A DNA stretch of 64,000 nucleotides, from contig CP065012.1 of assembly GCA_016699815.1 (NCBI GenBank), positions 2,232,001 through 2,296,000 on the forward strand. Direction: 5' to 3'. Each line of letters starts with the position of its first letter. The stretch's first letter is position 1. This document shows positions 17,395-26,906 of the stretch, in pieces. The translations under genes and the position numbers were made by a program. Origin of the DNA: Chitinophagaceae bacterium. Its GTDB lineage: Bacteria > Bacteroidota > Bacteroidia > Chitinophagales > Chitinophagaceae. The notes under the pieces are model-generated. The model was not told the origin of the DNA. It did not search any database and saw nothing but the letters and a program-made list of their open reading frames with translations.

Positions 17395-18087
17395 ATGCTA
17401 CTTATGGAAAATAAGGGCAACTTTTTTGCAAAAACTATTTCAGGCTTACAGCCATGGCAAAGGCTTGCAGTATCCTGTGTAGGTGCTGCAATCACTTATG
17501 TATTGTTGCGTTATTCCGTAAATCCGCTTAACCGCTATTTTGTACTGTTAATCACCTGGGATGTATTTGCCGTTGTATATTTAATTTGTTGCTGGGTAGT
17601 ATTAATCAACTTAAAACTGCCGGTTTTAAAACAAAATGCTTCGCAGGAAGATGGGAGCAAATGGATGGTATTTGTACTGCTGATCCTTTTTTCTATTGCC
17701 GGGCTATTTATCATCATGCTGCTGCTGAGTAAAAATATTGTGGATGTGCCCCGGCTTCCATTAACCCTGGGCGCTGTTGCCGGTATGTTTTTTTCCTGGC
17801 TTATTGTGCATACTATTTTTTCTTTTCATTATGCCCATTTGTATTATAAAAATAATAGTAAAAGTGGCGGCTTGGTATTTCCGGGCAACCATGAGCCCGA
17901 TTATCTTGATTTTGCATATTTTTCCATAGTAATTGGTTGCACTTTTCAGGTGTCTGATGTGGAAGTAACTTCACGTCAAATACGGCACCTGGTGTTGTTG
18001 CATGGCTTGCTGGCTTTTATTCTCAATACCTTTGTGGTAGCTTTAAGTATCAATATTATGCTGGGTTTTATACAGCATACGGCATAA
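17395..18087 (+). CDS. DUF1345 family membrane protein
   Basis: This is a 230-aa protein with about five transmembrane segments. The family signature is in the C-terminal half: YLDFAYFSIVIGCTFQVSDV followed by TSRQIRHLVLLHGLLAFILN. The related FSIVIG/TFQVSD stretch loosely resembles ion-channel pore helices, but no transport activity is established for the family. A second ATG at 17404 is an alternative start. It closely follows the four-helix membrane protein gene. Confidence 0.82.
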   Translation: MLLMENKGNFFAKTISGLQPWQRLAVSCVGAAITYVLLRYSVNPLNRYFVLLITWDVFAVVYLICCWVVLINLKLPVLKQNASQEDGSKWMVFVLLILFSIAGLFIIMLLLSKNIVDVPRLPLTLGAVAGMFFSWLIVHTIFSFHYAHLYYKNNSKSGGLVFPGNHEPDYLDFAYFSIVIGCTFQVSDVEVTSRQIRHLVLLHGLLAFILNTFVVALSINIMLGFIQHTA

Positions 18088-18111
18088 AAAAAGCCCGCTG
18101 TTGCAGGCTCA
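18085..18111 (-). terminator. Intrinsic terminator for the Lys/Ala-rich lipoprotein gene
   Basis: AGCC...GGCT with inner CTG/CAG pairing (18092-18109) is followed on the minus strand by seven T. It lies 20 nt beyond the stop of the 18131-18481 gene and also just after the convergent DUF1345 gene. Confidence 0.6.
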
Positions 18112-18130
18112 GTATTGTGGGGTTATAGAA

Positions 18131-18481
18131 TTAGGGTTTTACCGCTTCTTTAGCTTTTTCGGTTCCTTCTTTTACCACTTCTTTGGCTTTTTCCATACCT
18201 TTTTCAGCGCCTTCCTTAACGGTTGTGCCCACTTCTTTTGCACCTTCAGCAACTGCATTTGCGGCATCTTTGGCACCTGCTACCACTTTAGCACCGGTTT
18301 GCTGGGCGGCATCTACTACATTACTTACAGCTGAGTCCATTTTTGTTGCCACGCTTGATGTGTCTGTTGTTACAGGTGCGGTTGAATCGGCCGCAGGCGT
18401 TTCTGTTTTGTTTTCATTTTTAGAATCGTTGCAGGCAATAAATAAAGTAACAAGTGCTGCAACAGCCATAATTTTTTTCAT
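18131..18481 (-). CDS. Small Ala/Lys/Glu-rich lipoprotein, LEA-like repeats
   Basis: This 116-aa protein has a lipoprotein signal (MKKIMAVAALVTLFIAC, lipobox Cys17), then a Thr/Asp/Ser-rich linker and a long amphipathic helical tail. The tail has repeated AxxAxxGAKxA and EGAEKxxEKAKE units that resemble LEA-type or YtxH-like stress proteins. It is probably anchored in the periplasm. Low-complexity composition makes homology calls weak; a role in envelope stress or desiccation is only a guess. Confidence 0.75.
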   Translation of the reverse strand: MKKIMAVAALVTLFIACNDSKNENKTETPAADSTAPVTTDTSSVATKMDSAVSNVVDAAQQTGAKVVAGAKDAANAVAEGAKEVGTTVKEGAEKGMEKAKEVVKEGTEKAKEAVKP

Positions 18482-18677
18482 TTACAAAGGTTTTTTTTTG
18501 ATTTTTAATTTTTAAGTAAATGCATAAACGTATAGGTAATAACTAATATTTTATAGAATTATCTTTTTTATGTTTTTTTTAAAAAAATACGGTTTTAGGG
18601 CTTGCTTTCGGCAATAATGTCAGTTTTTTTGCACGGAATAGTTTTTGTAACAATGTTCAAGTAAAATTTTATAGAAA

Positions 18678-19370
18678 ATGACAATGTCAATTTTAATGGT
18701 TTCGGTGGTTTTTATGGTCATCGGAATGATTGTTCAGGGCAGGTTAAGGAGCAAGTTTGCCCAATACAGTAAAATGCCGGTGAGTGGAGGCCTTAATGGA
18801 GCCGAAGTAGCAGAAAAAATGCTAAAAGATAACGGCATTTTCGATGTAAAAATTACCTCGGTTCAGGGCCAGCTTACCGACCATTACAACCCTGTGAATA
18901 AAACAGTGAATTTAAGTGAAGATGTGTATAATGGCCGTAGCGTTGCTGCCGCAGCCGTTGCTGCACACGAATGCGGCCATGCGGTACAGCATGCAAAAGC
19001 TTATTCAATGCTCACTTTAAGAAGTAAGCTTGTACCGTTGGTGCAGGTGAGCAGCAATTTTAGCCAGTGGATAATACTTGCCGGCCTGGGCCTTGGTTTT
19101 GGCTCTGGCAATAATACCATCCTGTTAGTGGGCATTGCCTTATTTGCCCTCTCAACCTTATTTGCTGTAATTACCCTGCCGGTTGAGTTTGATGCATCCA
19201 ACAGGGCGCTTGCATGGATGCAAAATGCCAGTATTACATCATCCCGTGAGCAGGAGGGCGCCAAAGATGCTTTAAAATGGGCAGCGCTTACCTATGTGGT
19301 TGCTGCATTGGCATCAATTGCCATGCTGCTGCAATATGTAATGATATTTTTAGGCAGACGAGACGATTAA
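18678..19370 (+). CDS. Zinc metallopeptidase, YugP family
   Basis: This 230-aa membrane protease has an N-terminal hydrophobic helix (5-22), the zinc site HECGHAVQH (H97, E98, H101), and two or three C-terminal membrane helices (about 130-175 and 205-225). DHYNPVNKTVNLSEDVYNG just before the zinc motif and LPVEFDASNRALAWM after it are characteristic of the YugP/Zn-dependent membrane protease family. Substrates are unknown. It precedes the two ClpP genes but has its own 85-bp gap. Confidence 0.88.
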   Translation: MTMSILMVSVVFMVIGMIVQGRLRSKFAQYSKMPVSGGLNGAEVAEKMLKDNGIFDVKITSVQGQLTDHYNPVNKTVNLSEDVYNGRSVAAAAVAAHECGHAVQHAKAYSMLTLRSKLVPLVQVSSNFSQWIILAGLGLGFGSGNNTILLVGIALFALSTLFAVITLPVEFDASNRALAWMQNASITSSREQEGAKDALKWAALTYVVAALASIAMLLQYVMIFLGRRDD

Positions 19371-19455
19371 AAGAAGAGTATGATGTTCCTGGTAAATGAA
19401 TAATCAAAATAACATTTAGAACTTTTAATTATCTTACAAACTTTAATAAACAAAA

Positions 19456-20181
19456 ATGGATATACAAAAAGAATTTGAAAAATATGCCGTAAAGCATAAG
19501 GGCATTAGTGGCAATACGCTGCATAGTTATCAAACCCAAAACGCTGCAAAAATTAATAATGGCGCTAACCCTTATATAGTAACCGGCCTTACGCCAAATA
19601 TTATTGAAGAAAGACCCATGAATGTGGCCGTAATGGATGTATACAGCAGGCTGATGATGGACAGGATTATTTTTCTGGGTTATCCTATAAGCGATGAAGT
19701 GGCCAATATTGTTACCGCCCAGCTTTTATTTTTAGAAAGTACCGATCGTACAAAAGATATCCAAATGTATATCAACAGCCCCGGCGGTAGTGTACATGCA
19801 GGCCTGGGCATGTATGATACCATGCAGTTTATTTCGCCGGATGTAGCCACCATTTGCATTGGCATTGCTGCAAGTATGGCGCAGGTGCTTATGTGTGCCG
19901 GTACCAGGGGCAAGCGTACGGCATTAAAGCATAGCCGCATTATGATGCACCAGCCAAGCGCTGGCGCAGGAGGCCAGGCTTCGGATATTGAAATTACCGT
20001 AAACCAGATACGCACCCTAAAAAAAGAACTTTACGAAATTATAGCTTTGCACACAGGCCAGTCTGTAGATAAAGTAGCCTTAGATTGCGATAGAGACAAA
20101 TGGCTCACTGCATTTGAAGCCAAAGAATATGGCCTTGTAGATGAAGTGCTGCTTACCAACCCCAAAAAAGAAAAAAAATAA
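19456..20181 (+). CDS. clpP: ATP-dependent Clp protease proteolytic subunit (paralogue 1)
   Basis: This 241-aa serine peptidase subunit has catalytic Ser140 in GIAASMAQ and His165 in MMHQP; the spacing of 25 is that of classical ClpP. The Asp is in DRDKWLTAFEA. It carries a longer N-terminus (~40 residues before the core) and a Lys-rich tail compared with the neighbouring paralogue, and GIAASMAQVLM differs from the more usual GMAASMG. It should form heptameric rings that degrade proteins fed by ClpX/ClpA/ClpC. The second clpP starts 23 nt downstream, so a hetero-oligomeric ClpP1/ClpP2 particle is likely. Confidence 0.9.
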   Translation: MDIQKEFEKYAVKHKGISGNTLHSYQTQNAAKINNGANPYIVTGLTPNIIEERPMNVAVMDVYSRLMMDRIIFLGYPISDEVANIVTAQLLFLESTDRTKDIQMYINSPGGSVHAGLGMYDTMQFISPDVATICIGIAASMAQVLMCAGTRGKRTALKHSRIMMHQPSAGAGGQASDIEITVNQIRTLKKELYEIIALHTGQSVDKVALDCDRDKWLTAFEAKEYGLVDEVLLTNPKKEKK

Positions 20182-20204
20182 AATCACCTGCAAATAATAG
20201 TACA

Positions 20205-20813
20205 ATGAAAATAAGGTTCGAAGAAGAAGAAAACCCGGAAGTAACTGCACCGGAAAATCCCATGGAAAAAATGATTGGCGGATGGCGCTTCGATAAAAAA
20301 TTTATTGAACAGCGAAAAATATTTTTGTGGGGCCCGGTAGAAGATAAAAGTGCAAAAGATATTACCGACCGCCTCTTATACCTCGAAGCCCTTGATCCCG
20401 GAAAAGAAATTACTTTTTATATCAATAGCCCCGGCGGTGTAGTAACCAGCGGCATGGTAATTTACGATACCATGCAAATGATTTCATCTCCCGTAAGTAC
20501 CGTATGCATGGGCATGGCGGCAAGTATGGGGAGTATTTTGCTAAGTGGTGGTCAAAAAGGCAGGCGCTTTATTTTTCCGCATGGAGAAGTAATGATACAC
20601 CAGCCCAGCGGTGGTGGCCGAGGCACCAGCGCCGACCTGGAAATTATGGCCGTGCAAATGCAAAAAGCCAAAGATATGGGCGCAAAAATCCTCGCCGGTA
20701 ACTGCGGCCACAGCGTAGAAAAAATTATGAAAGATTTTGACAGGGATTACTGGATGGATGCAAAAGAAAGCGTTGCCTATGGTATTGTAGATGGTATACT
20801 GGATAAGATTTAA
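20205..20813 (+). CDS. clpP: ATP-dependent Clp protease proteolytic subunit (paralogue 2)
   Basis: This 202-aa ClpP has Ser107 (GMAASMGSILL), His132 (VMIHQPSGG) and Asp in the DRDYWMDA segment. The INSPGGVVTSGM and GRGTSADLEI loops are standard. Its length matches canonical ClpP minus a propeptide. It is cotranscribed with the upstream paralogue (23-nt gap). Which of the two is dominant cannot be told; both triads are complete. Confidence 0.92.
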   Translation: MKIRFEEEENPEVTAPENPMEKMIGGWRFDKKFIEQRKIFLWGPVEDKSAKDITDRLLYLEALDPGKEITFYINSPGGVVTSGMVIYDTMQMISSPVSTVCMGMAASMGSILLSGGQKGRRFIFPHGEVMIHQPSGGGRGTSADLEIMAVQMQKAKDMGAKILAGNCGHSVEKIMKDFDRDYWMDAKESVAYGIVDGILDKI

Positions 20814-20833
20814 ACTTCTGCTGTTTTCCTATT

Positions 20834-21997
20834 TTACTTCATCCCGCTATCCAGCAAAATCAGTTGCGTTATTTCCAAAGGGTTAAAATTATTATCACTT
20901 ATTACCAGCAGTGAACGGTTGCCGTTTTTTAACCTTGGGCCAAAGCTTATGCCTTCCAGGTTGTCTATCCTCATTTTTAAAGTAGAAAAATTAAAGAGCA
21001 ATTTTTTCTTTACAGGGTTTAATGCTGGTTTTAATACAAGTGATGAATCGCCTTTAATATCTGTTGCGTTACGTAAATCGGCTAAATAAATTTTTACCTG
21101 CAGGTCATTTTCATAGCCGGTAGAAAAAGAACGTTCCATTACCAGCAATTCAATTTCGTTTAGGGCAAGTATCGAAGAAATTCCATTTACCATAAAACCG
21201 CCTTCTTTTTTAGGTTTTTGGGCCACGGCATCCAACGGGTAGGCATACTGGGCAGTATTTTCTTTTGTTGCCAAATCATATTTTAAGATACGGCTCCAAT
21301 AATCTTTTTTTTTCAACCCGGCTTCTTCGCCATCATTGTATAGCGGGCATTCTGTACTAATAAAAACCGTGTTATAATTATTGGTAAAAGCAATGCCTTC
21401 AAAAACACCGTTTCGCCTTGGGCCATTTTCTACAGGCTTCATTTTATAAATTTCCGGAACAGGTAGTTCATACAGCAATTTACCGTTGGTATCGGCTATA
21501 TTTATAGAAGGGTTTTGCAAAATGTTTTTTTCTTTCCCCAAAAATCTTTCGCCCTCGTTGCTCCAAATAATATTGTTTTGAATGGGGTTATAGCGCATTT
21601 CTTCGGGGTCGGGTGCATTTCCGTCCCCTGCCTTTGCCTTGGGGTAAATCCTGCCGTCTTCATAGCGCAGGGTATCTACAGCAGTAAGGGTAAAGTTTTC
21701 AATTTTATTATTATTGATGTCGAACCTGGCTTTGTAAAACCTGCAGGGGTTTATTTTTCCCTTGTCGTCGCAAATAAAATAAAACTGGTTGTGTACAGAG
21801 TCATAGTCAATGCTGGAAAAACCGCCGGCAAATGTATTTTGAAAAGATGTTAAATACGGCATTATATATTGGTCTAAATAGGTAATGCCTTTAGGTTGTT
21901 TTTTATGGTTTATTTTCTTTTGGGCAGTAGATGCAAAGGGTAAAATAAATACCAGGGCAAAAACAAAAAGATAGTATAGCAAAAATTTTAACTTCAT
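20834..21997 (-). CDS. Secreted phytase-like/esterase-like beta-propeller protein
   Basis: This 387-aa protein has an N-terminal signal peptide (hydrophobic 4-24, cleavage near STAQ). The body fits the esterase-like-activity-of-phytase domain, a beta-propeller: [68 protein letters not shown]. Acidic residues in these loops may bind calcium. Enzymatic activity in this group is poorly established, and it may simply be a periplasmic or exported propeller. It is convergent with clpP and divergent from the oxidoreductase gene. Confidence 0.78.
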   Translation of the reverse strand: MKLKFLLYYLFVFALVFILPFASTAQKKINHKKQPKGITYLDQYIMPYLTSFQNTFAGGFSSIDYDSVHNQFYFICDDKGKINPCRFYKARFDINNNKIENFTLTAVDTLRYEDGRIYPKAKAGDGNAPDPEEMRYNPIQNNIIWSNEGERFLGKEKNILQNPSINIADTNGKLLYELPVPEIYKMKPVENGPRRNGVFEGIAFTNNYNTVFISTECPLYNDGEEAGLKKKDYWSRILKYDLATKENTAQYAYPLDAVAQKPKKEGGFMVNGISSILALNEIELLVMERSFSTGYENDLQVKIYLADLRNATDIKGDSSLVLKPALNPVKKKLLFNFSTLKMRIDNLEGISFGPRLKNGNRSLLVISDNNFNPLEITQLILLDSGMK

Positions 21998-22122
21998 GTG
22001 TGCGCTGTGTTACTGCAAATATAAAATATTGATCCATGAGTTTTTAACAGCCGGTTTTATTTTACAAAAACTTAATTTTTTTTAACCGGTGAAACATCAT
22101 TTTTTTTTATTTGTTACTTCCT

Positions 22123-22130
22123 TACCTTTG
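22123..22130 (+). promoter_or_regulatory. Bacteroidota -7 box before the oxidoreductase gene
   Basis: TACCTTTG matches the TAnnTTTG consensus of Bacteroidota housekeeping promoters and lies 23 nt before the ATG. No good -33 TTTG is found at the proper distance. Confidence 0.45.
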
Positions 22131-22153
22131 AAGCAAGCTAACAGTTTATATAT

Positions 22154-23998
22154 ATGTCACAGCAATCAGAATTAATACAAGAGGTAGTGATAAAGTTTGC
22201 AGGCGATAGTGGGGATGGTATGCAACTTACAGGGAGCCAGTTTACCAACAACTCTGCATTATTGGGTTTAGATCTTGCCACATTTCCCGATTTTCCGGCA
22301 GAAATAAGGGCACCAATAGGAACGCTTCCCGGAGTAAGCGGTTACCAGTTGCGTTTCAGCAGCGACCGCATTTTTACACCAGGTGATGCTTTTGATGTGT
22401 TGGTGGCCATGAATGCCGCCGCTCTTAAAGTAAACCTTAAATCGCTTAAAAAAGGGGGAAAAATTATTGCCAATATTGACGGATTCGACCAAAAAAATTT
22501 AAGGCTTGCCAATTATGCCGAAGGCGCCAATCCTATGGAAGATGGTACACTCGAAGGGTATAGTGTGATAAAAATGGACGTTACCAAAATGACCCGTGAA
22601 GCACTGAAGGATATTACCATGGGCGTTAAGGAAAAAGACCGGGCCAAAAATATGTTTGTACTCGGTTTTTTATACTGGATGTATAACCGGGACATGGATT
22701 ATACCCTGAAATTTTTAAAAGAAAAATTTTCTAAAAAGCCCGAAATTCTGGAAAGTAATATGAGGGTTTTGCAGGCCGGGTATCATTATGGAGATACTAC
22801 AGAAACCCATTCGGGCAGGTATATGGTACAAAAAGCCAAAATGGATGCCGGTGTTTACCGTTCCATTATGGGCAACCAGGCTATAGCTTACGGCTTAATT
22901 GCAGCAGCAGAAAAAAGCGGTTTGCAGTTATTTCTCGGCTCTTATCCCATTACACCGGCTTCGGATATTTTACATGAACTGAGCCGCCATAAAAATTTTG
23001 GTGTTAAAACCTTCCAGGCCGAAGATGAAATAGCGGCTGTAGCTTCAGTAATTGGCGCAAGCTATGGTGGCGCCTTGGGAGTTACTACTACAAGCGGCCC
23101 GGGCCTTGCTTTAAAAGCAGAAGCAATGGGCCTTGCTGTAATGCTGGAAATTCCACTGGTAATTATTGATGTGCAGCGGGGCGGGCCAAGCACCGGCTTG
23201 CCTACAAAAACCGAGCAAAGCGATTTATTGCAAGCTTATTATGGCCGAAACGGCGAATGCCCCATGCCTGTAATTGCCAGCAGTAAACCTAGCGATTGTT
23301 TTGATGTGGCTTTTGAAGCAGTGCGTATTGCTGTTCAGCACATGACGCCGGTAATTCTTTTAAGCGACGGCTATATTGCCAATGGCGCCGAACCCTGGAA
23401 ATTTCCGCAAAGTAACCAACTGCCCGAAATTAAAGTGCGCTTTAAAACCGAGCTTGCAGAAAATGAAGAAAAGTTTCAACCCTACCAGAGAGATGAAAAA
23501 TTGGTGCGCCCATGGGTAATTCCCGGAACCCCGGCATTGGAACACCGCATTGGAGGCATTGAAAAACAAAACATCACCGGTAATATTAGTTACGACCCCG
23601 AAAATCATCAGTTGATGGTGAAAATCCGACAGCAAAAAGTAGATGATATTGCTCAATATATTCCAGAACAACAATTAGATAGCGGACCCGATAAAGGGAA
23701 GGTGCTGGTAATTGGGTGGGGAAGCACTTATGGTGCTATTAAAACGGCCTGTGAAGAATTGCAGGCACAGGGTAAAAAAGTTGCCCATGCCCAGCTTCGG
23801 TATATAAGGCCTTTTCCTAAAAACCTGGGAGAAATTATTAAAAATTTCGATACCGTTTTGGTACCCGAATTAAATAACGGGCAGTTGGTGAAAATTATAC
23901 GGGATCAATATTTTGTAGATGCAAAAGCTTACAACAAAATTATGGGCATCCCTTTTACAAAAGCAGAACTGGTAGAAGAAATAGGTAAATTGCTTTAA
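22154..23998 (+). CDS. korA: 2-oxoacid:acceptor (ferredoxin) oxidoreductase, fused gamma-alpha subunit
   Basis: This 614-aa subunit is of the 2-oxoglutarate/pyruvate:ferredoxin oxidoreductase family. The first ~190 residues are the gamma (catalytic-associated) domain, with KFAGDSGDGMQLTGSQF and ATFPDFPAEIRAPIGT. From about 215 follows the alpha pyrimidine-binding domain (GNQAIAYGLIAAAEKSGL, YPITPASDILHELS, TTSGPGLALKAEAMGLAV). The C-terminal domain includes KVLVIGWGSTYGAI. The enzyme oxidatively decarboxylates a 2-oxoacid to acyl-CoA while reducing ferredoxin. A TPP- and FeS-binding beta subunit is required and normally follows directly, but here the next gene is comF. The beta gene must be elsewhere or the enzyme is non-functional. 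Confidence 0.88.
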   Translation: MSQQSELIQEVVIKFAGDSGDGMQLTGSQFTNNSALLGLDLATFPDFPAEIRAPIGTLPGVSGYQLRFSSDRIFTPGDAFDVLVAMNAAALKVNLKSLKKGGKIIANIDGFDQKNLRLANYAEGANPMEDGTLEGYSVIKMDVTKMTREALKDITMGVKEKDRAKNMFVLGFLYWMYNRDMDYTLKFLKEKFSKKPEILESNMRVLQAGYHYGDTTETHSGRYMVQKAKMDAGVYRSIMGNQAIAYGLIAAAEKSGLQLFLGSYPITPASDILHELSRHKNFGVKTFQAEDEIAAVASVIGASYGGALGVTTTSGPGLALKAEAMGLAVMLEIPLVIIDVQRGGPSTGLPTKTEQSDLLQAYYGRNGECPMPVIASSKPSDCFDVAFEAVRIAVQHMTPVILLSDGYIANGAEPWKFPQSNQLPEIKVRFKTELAENEEKFQPYQRDEKLVRPWVIPGTPALEHRIGGIEKQNITGNISYDPENHQLMVKIRQQKVDDIAQYIPEQQLDSGPDKGKVLVIGWGSTYGAIKTACEELQAQGKKVAHAQLRYIRPFPKNLGEIIKNFDTVLVPELNNGQLVKIIRDQYFVDAKAYNKIMGIPFTKAELVEEIGKLL

Positions 23999-24070
23999 GT
24001 GCTCATGAGCCTGCCAAACGAAAAATGAAATGATGGTTATAGATTTAGCGCTATAATTTTAAATGATAAT

Positions 24071-24772
24071 ATGCAGCTACGGTCGTACCTTCAAAATGCC
24101 CTGCATCTTTTTTATCCGCACCTGTGCTGTGGCTGCGGCTCCGATATTTTACCGGAAAATGAAATGCTTTGCATTAAATGTATTGCCCATTTACCCTTCA
24201 CACAATTTGAATCTATTGAAGGAAATAGTATAGAAAAAATTTTTTACGGCAGGGTAAAAATAGAATCAGCCTACAGCCTTTTATATTTCTCCCGGCACCA
24301 GTTGGTGCAGCAACTCATTCACCAGTTTAAATATGGAGGTAATAAAAAATTGGGAGAATTCCTTGGTCAAATAATGGGATATGCCATGCAAAAAAGTAAG
24401 CGGTTTGCGGCTGTGGAAATACTGGTACCATTGCCATTACATGCCGAAAAAGTATTTAAAAGGGGCTTTAACCAGGCCGAAATTCTTTGTAAAGGCATGC
24501 AGCAGGTAACAGGCCTGCCTATTGCCGATACCATTTCGGTAACCCGTGAAAAATACACAGAAACCCAAACAAAAAAGCACAGGGTAGAAAGGTGGCAAAA
24601 TGTAGAAGACAGCTTTGCGGTGCACAATCCCGGTTTATTACAAAATAAGCATGTACTTATAGTTGACGATGTAATTACCACCGGTGCCACGCTGGAATCC
24701 TGCGCTACGGCAATGCAGCATATTGAAGCCGTTACCATAAGTATTGCCACGCTTGCCATAGCAAGTAAATAA
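24071..24772 (+). CDS. comF: ComF family phosphoribosyltransferase-like protein
   Basis: This 233-aa protein has an N-terminal zinc-finger-like cysteine set (CCGCG at about 19-23, then CIKC) and a C-terminal type I phosphoribosyltransferase fold with the PRPP loop VLIVDDVITTGAT. KRGFNQAEIL and TETQTKKHRVERWQNV are ComF family motifs. ComF links to DNA uptake in naturally competent bacteria; ComM (46644-48188) is also in this window. It starts 72 nt after the oxidoreductase alpha gene. Confidence 0.88.
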   Translation: MQLRSYLQNALHLFYPHLCCGCGSDILPENEMLCIKCIAHLPFTQFESIEGNSIEKIFYGRVKIESAYSLLYFSRHQLVQQLIHQFKYGGNKKLGEFLGQIMGYAMQKSKRFAAVEILVPLPLHAEKVFKRGFNQAEILCKGMQQVTGLPIADTISVTREKYTETQTKKHRVERWQNVEDSFAVHNPGLLQNKHVLIVDDVITTGATLESCATAMQHIEAVTISIATLAIASK

Positions 24773-24808
24773 CATTAACTATCTTGTGCATTGGCAATCA
24801 CCTCATTT

Positions 24809-26212
24809 ATGAAATTAGTTACCTCAGGGTTTTTCTTTGTTATTCTTGCAACAATAGTTTTGGGTACTGCAATGCATTCCTGCTCCAAAGATTCTTTGTC
24901 TTTTGACAGGGGTCTGTATGTTTCTGCCGATACCTTATTTTACGATACGGTTTTTACAGGCGCCGGCTCTGTTACCCGTTCTTTTAAAATTATTAACGGC
25001 AATTCCAACGATGTTATTCTTTCTTCCGTAAAAATAATGGGCGGCAATACCTCCTCTTTTAAAATGAATATTAACGGAACGCCAGGAGCAGAACAAACAG
25101 CTATTTCCATACCTGCCAACGACAGTATTTATGTTTTTGTTTCGGCATTTATTAATCCCAATGCCATAAATGCACCTTTTTTAGAAAGAGACAGTATTGC
25201 TTATACTTTTAATGGCAATACCCACTTTGTTCAGTTGCAGGCTTATGGCCGCAATGCAAATTTTTTATGGAATGATACCATAAGCAACAATTCATTTTGG
25301 AACAGCCCATTGCCTTATGTAATTATTGGCGGGCTTACCATAAGCGAAAACAGCACATTAACTATTCCCGAAGGCACAAGGGTTTATAGCGCCGCCAATG
25401 CCGAAATTACCGTAATGGGAACCTTGCAGGTAAACGGTACAAAAGATGCACCCGTAATTTTTGCCGGCGACAGGCTCGATGAACCCTATAGCCATTACCC
25501 GGCAGGCTGGAAAGGCATTCGCTTTATGGAAAACAGTAAAGACAATACTCTTGTTTTTGCCCAAATAAAAAATGCTGTTAATGGTATTTCGGTATTTGCA
25601 CCTTCGGTAAATACAATCCCAAAACTTACCCTTCAGCAATGCATTATTGATAATGCTTACGAAGCCGGACTGTATGCAGTAAATTGTTTTGTAAACGCCA
25701 ATAATTGTTTAATCAGCAATTGCAATATAAACCTGCAAATTGAAAAAGGGGGAACCTATAATTTTACAAACTGTACCATTGCTGCTTATCCCACAATATT
25801 TATTGCTCATACCGGGCCCGGCACTTTTTTGCAGGACTTTACTGTAGAAAACAGCAGTACAGTTTATGGCGCAATGGATGCTGTATTTACCAATTGTATT
25901 TTTTGGGGAAGCGAAACTAATGTTATTAACGAATTTGAAGTAGCCAAAGAAGGAAGTTTATCGTTTTCTATAATACTGGAAAATTGTATTTATAAAGGCA
26001 GCGACCCTCAAAATTGTACGCTTACGGGTTGCCTGCCCAATGCCGACCCGGTTTTTACCGCCACCGAAATTGCCGATAATATTTTTGACTTTCATTTATC
26101 CGATGGCTCTCCGGCAATTGATGCAGGAATTAGTACTTTGTTTTCTTCAGATTTAGATAATAATAACCGAAGTATTGGAAATACCGATATCGGATGTTAT
26201 GAAAAACAATAG
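24809..26212 (+). CDS. Lipoprotein with right-handed parallel beta-helix
   Basis: The start ATG at 24809 gives a lipoprotein signal ending AMHSC (Cys about 23). The mature part has a ~100-residue beta-sandwich-like region (FDTVFTGAGSVTRSFKI, reminiscent of Ig-like DUF1573 modules), then a beta-helix with short turns such as NCLISNCNINLQIEKGGTYN and FTNCIFWGSETNVINEFEV. The C-terminal ends DIGCYEKQ, typical of right-handed parallel beta-helix proteins with the SPAIDAG motif (present at about 446). It is probably an outer-membrane-anchored surface protein; ligand or enzyme activity is not evident. Confidence 0.82.
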   Translation: MKLVTSGFFFVILATIVLGTAMHSCSKDSLSFDRGLYVSADTLFYDTVFTGAGSVTRSFKIINGNSNDVILSSVKIMGGNTSSFKMNINGTPGAEQTAISIPANDSIYVFVSAFINPNAINAPFLERDSIAYTFNGNTHFVQLQAYGRNANFLWNDTISNNSFWNSPLPYVIIGGLTISENSTLTIPEGTRVYSAANAEITVMGTLQVNGTKDAPVIFAGDRLDEPYSHYPAGWKGIRFMENSKDNTLVFAQIKNAVNGISVFAPSVNTIPKLTLQQCIIDNAYEAGLYAVNCFVNANNCLISNCNINLQIEKGGTYNFTNCTIAAYPTIFIAHTGPGTFLQDFTVENSSTVYGAMDAVFTNCIFWGSETNVINEFEVAKEGSLSFSIILENCIYKGSDPQNCTLTGCLPNADPVFTATEIADNIFDFHLSDGSPAIDAGISTLFSSDLDNNNRSIGNTDIGCYEKQ

Positions 26213-26249
26213 GTAAAGGTTACAGATTTTTATTGTATAATAATTTTTT

Positions 26250-26825
26250 ATGAAAAATATTTTTCTTGTAGTGATATCTTTATTGATGCTGGCCTGTAAC
26301 CAGCAGGCAGGCAATGCAGTTACGGCTATTCACAATACTGCATCTTCAAAAAATACCGCTTCGGTTTACCAGTTTTCGGTAGCAGCTTTAGATGGCGGTG
26401 TTATACACTTCTCCGATTTTAAAGGAAAAAAAATACTCATTGTAAATACAGCATCAAAATGTGGTTACACGCCGCAATATAAGGAGTTGGAAGCGCTTTA
26501 CGAAAAGTATAAAAATAAATTAGTGGTAGTAGGTTTCCCGGCCAACAATTTTATGAACCAGGAGCCTGGCTCCAATGCCGAAATTAAAGAATTTTGTACC
26601 CAAAATTATGGCGTTACATTTCCCATGGCCCAAAAAATTTCGGTAAAAGGAGATGATATTGCCCCCATTTATATCTGGCTTACGCATAAAGAAAAAAATA
26701 ACGTGTTGGATGCCGAAGTGGGCTGGAATTTCAATAAATTTTTACTCGATGAAGAAGGGAAATTGATAGCGCATTTTGGGAGCAAGGTAAAACCTTTGGA
26801 TGATGAAATTGTTTCCCGGCTGTAA
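26250..26825 (+). CDS. Glutathione peroxidase family lipoprotein
   Basis: This 191-aa paralogue of the 16262 gene has a lipoprotein signal (lipobox LLMLAC, Cys 16) and a ~25-residue linker before the enzyme domain. The peroxidatic Cys is in NTASKCGYTPQYKELE, the Gln region in GFPANNFMNQEPG, and Trp/Asn in GWNFNKFLLDEEG. It should reduce peroxides in the periplasm with a thiol donor, complementing the cytosolic copy. It follows the beta-helix lipoprotein by 37 nt. Confidence 0.9.
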   Translation: MKNIFLVVISLLMLACNQQAGNAVTAIHNTASSKNTASVYQFSVAALDGGVIHFSDFKGKKILIVNTASKCGYTPQYKELEALYEKYKNKLVVVGFPANNFMNQEPGSNAEIKEFCTQNYGVTFPMAQKISVKGDDIAPIYIWLTHKEKNNVLDAEVGWNFNKFLLDEEGKLIAHFGSKVKPLDDEIVSRL

Positions 26826-26906
26826 TTCGTCTGCCTTTTTTTCAACATATTATGAAACTCAATTTTTTTATTTGCCGTACTGGCAAAAAAAGCCAAATTT
26901 GCAGCT

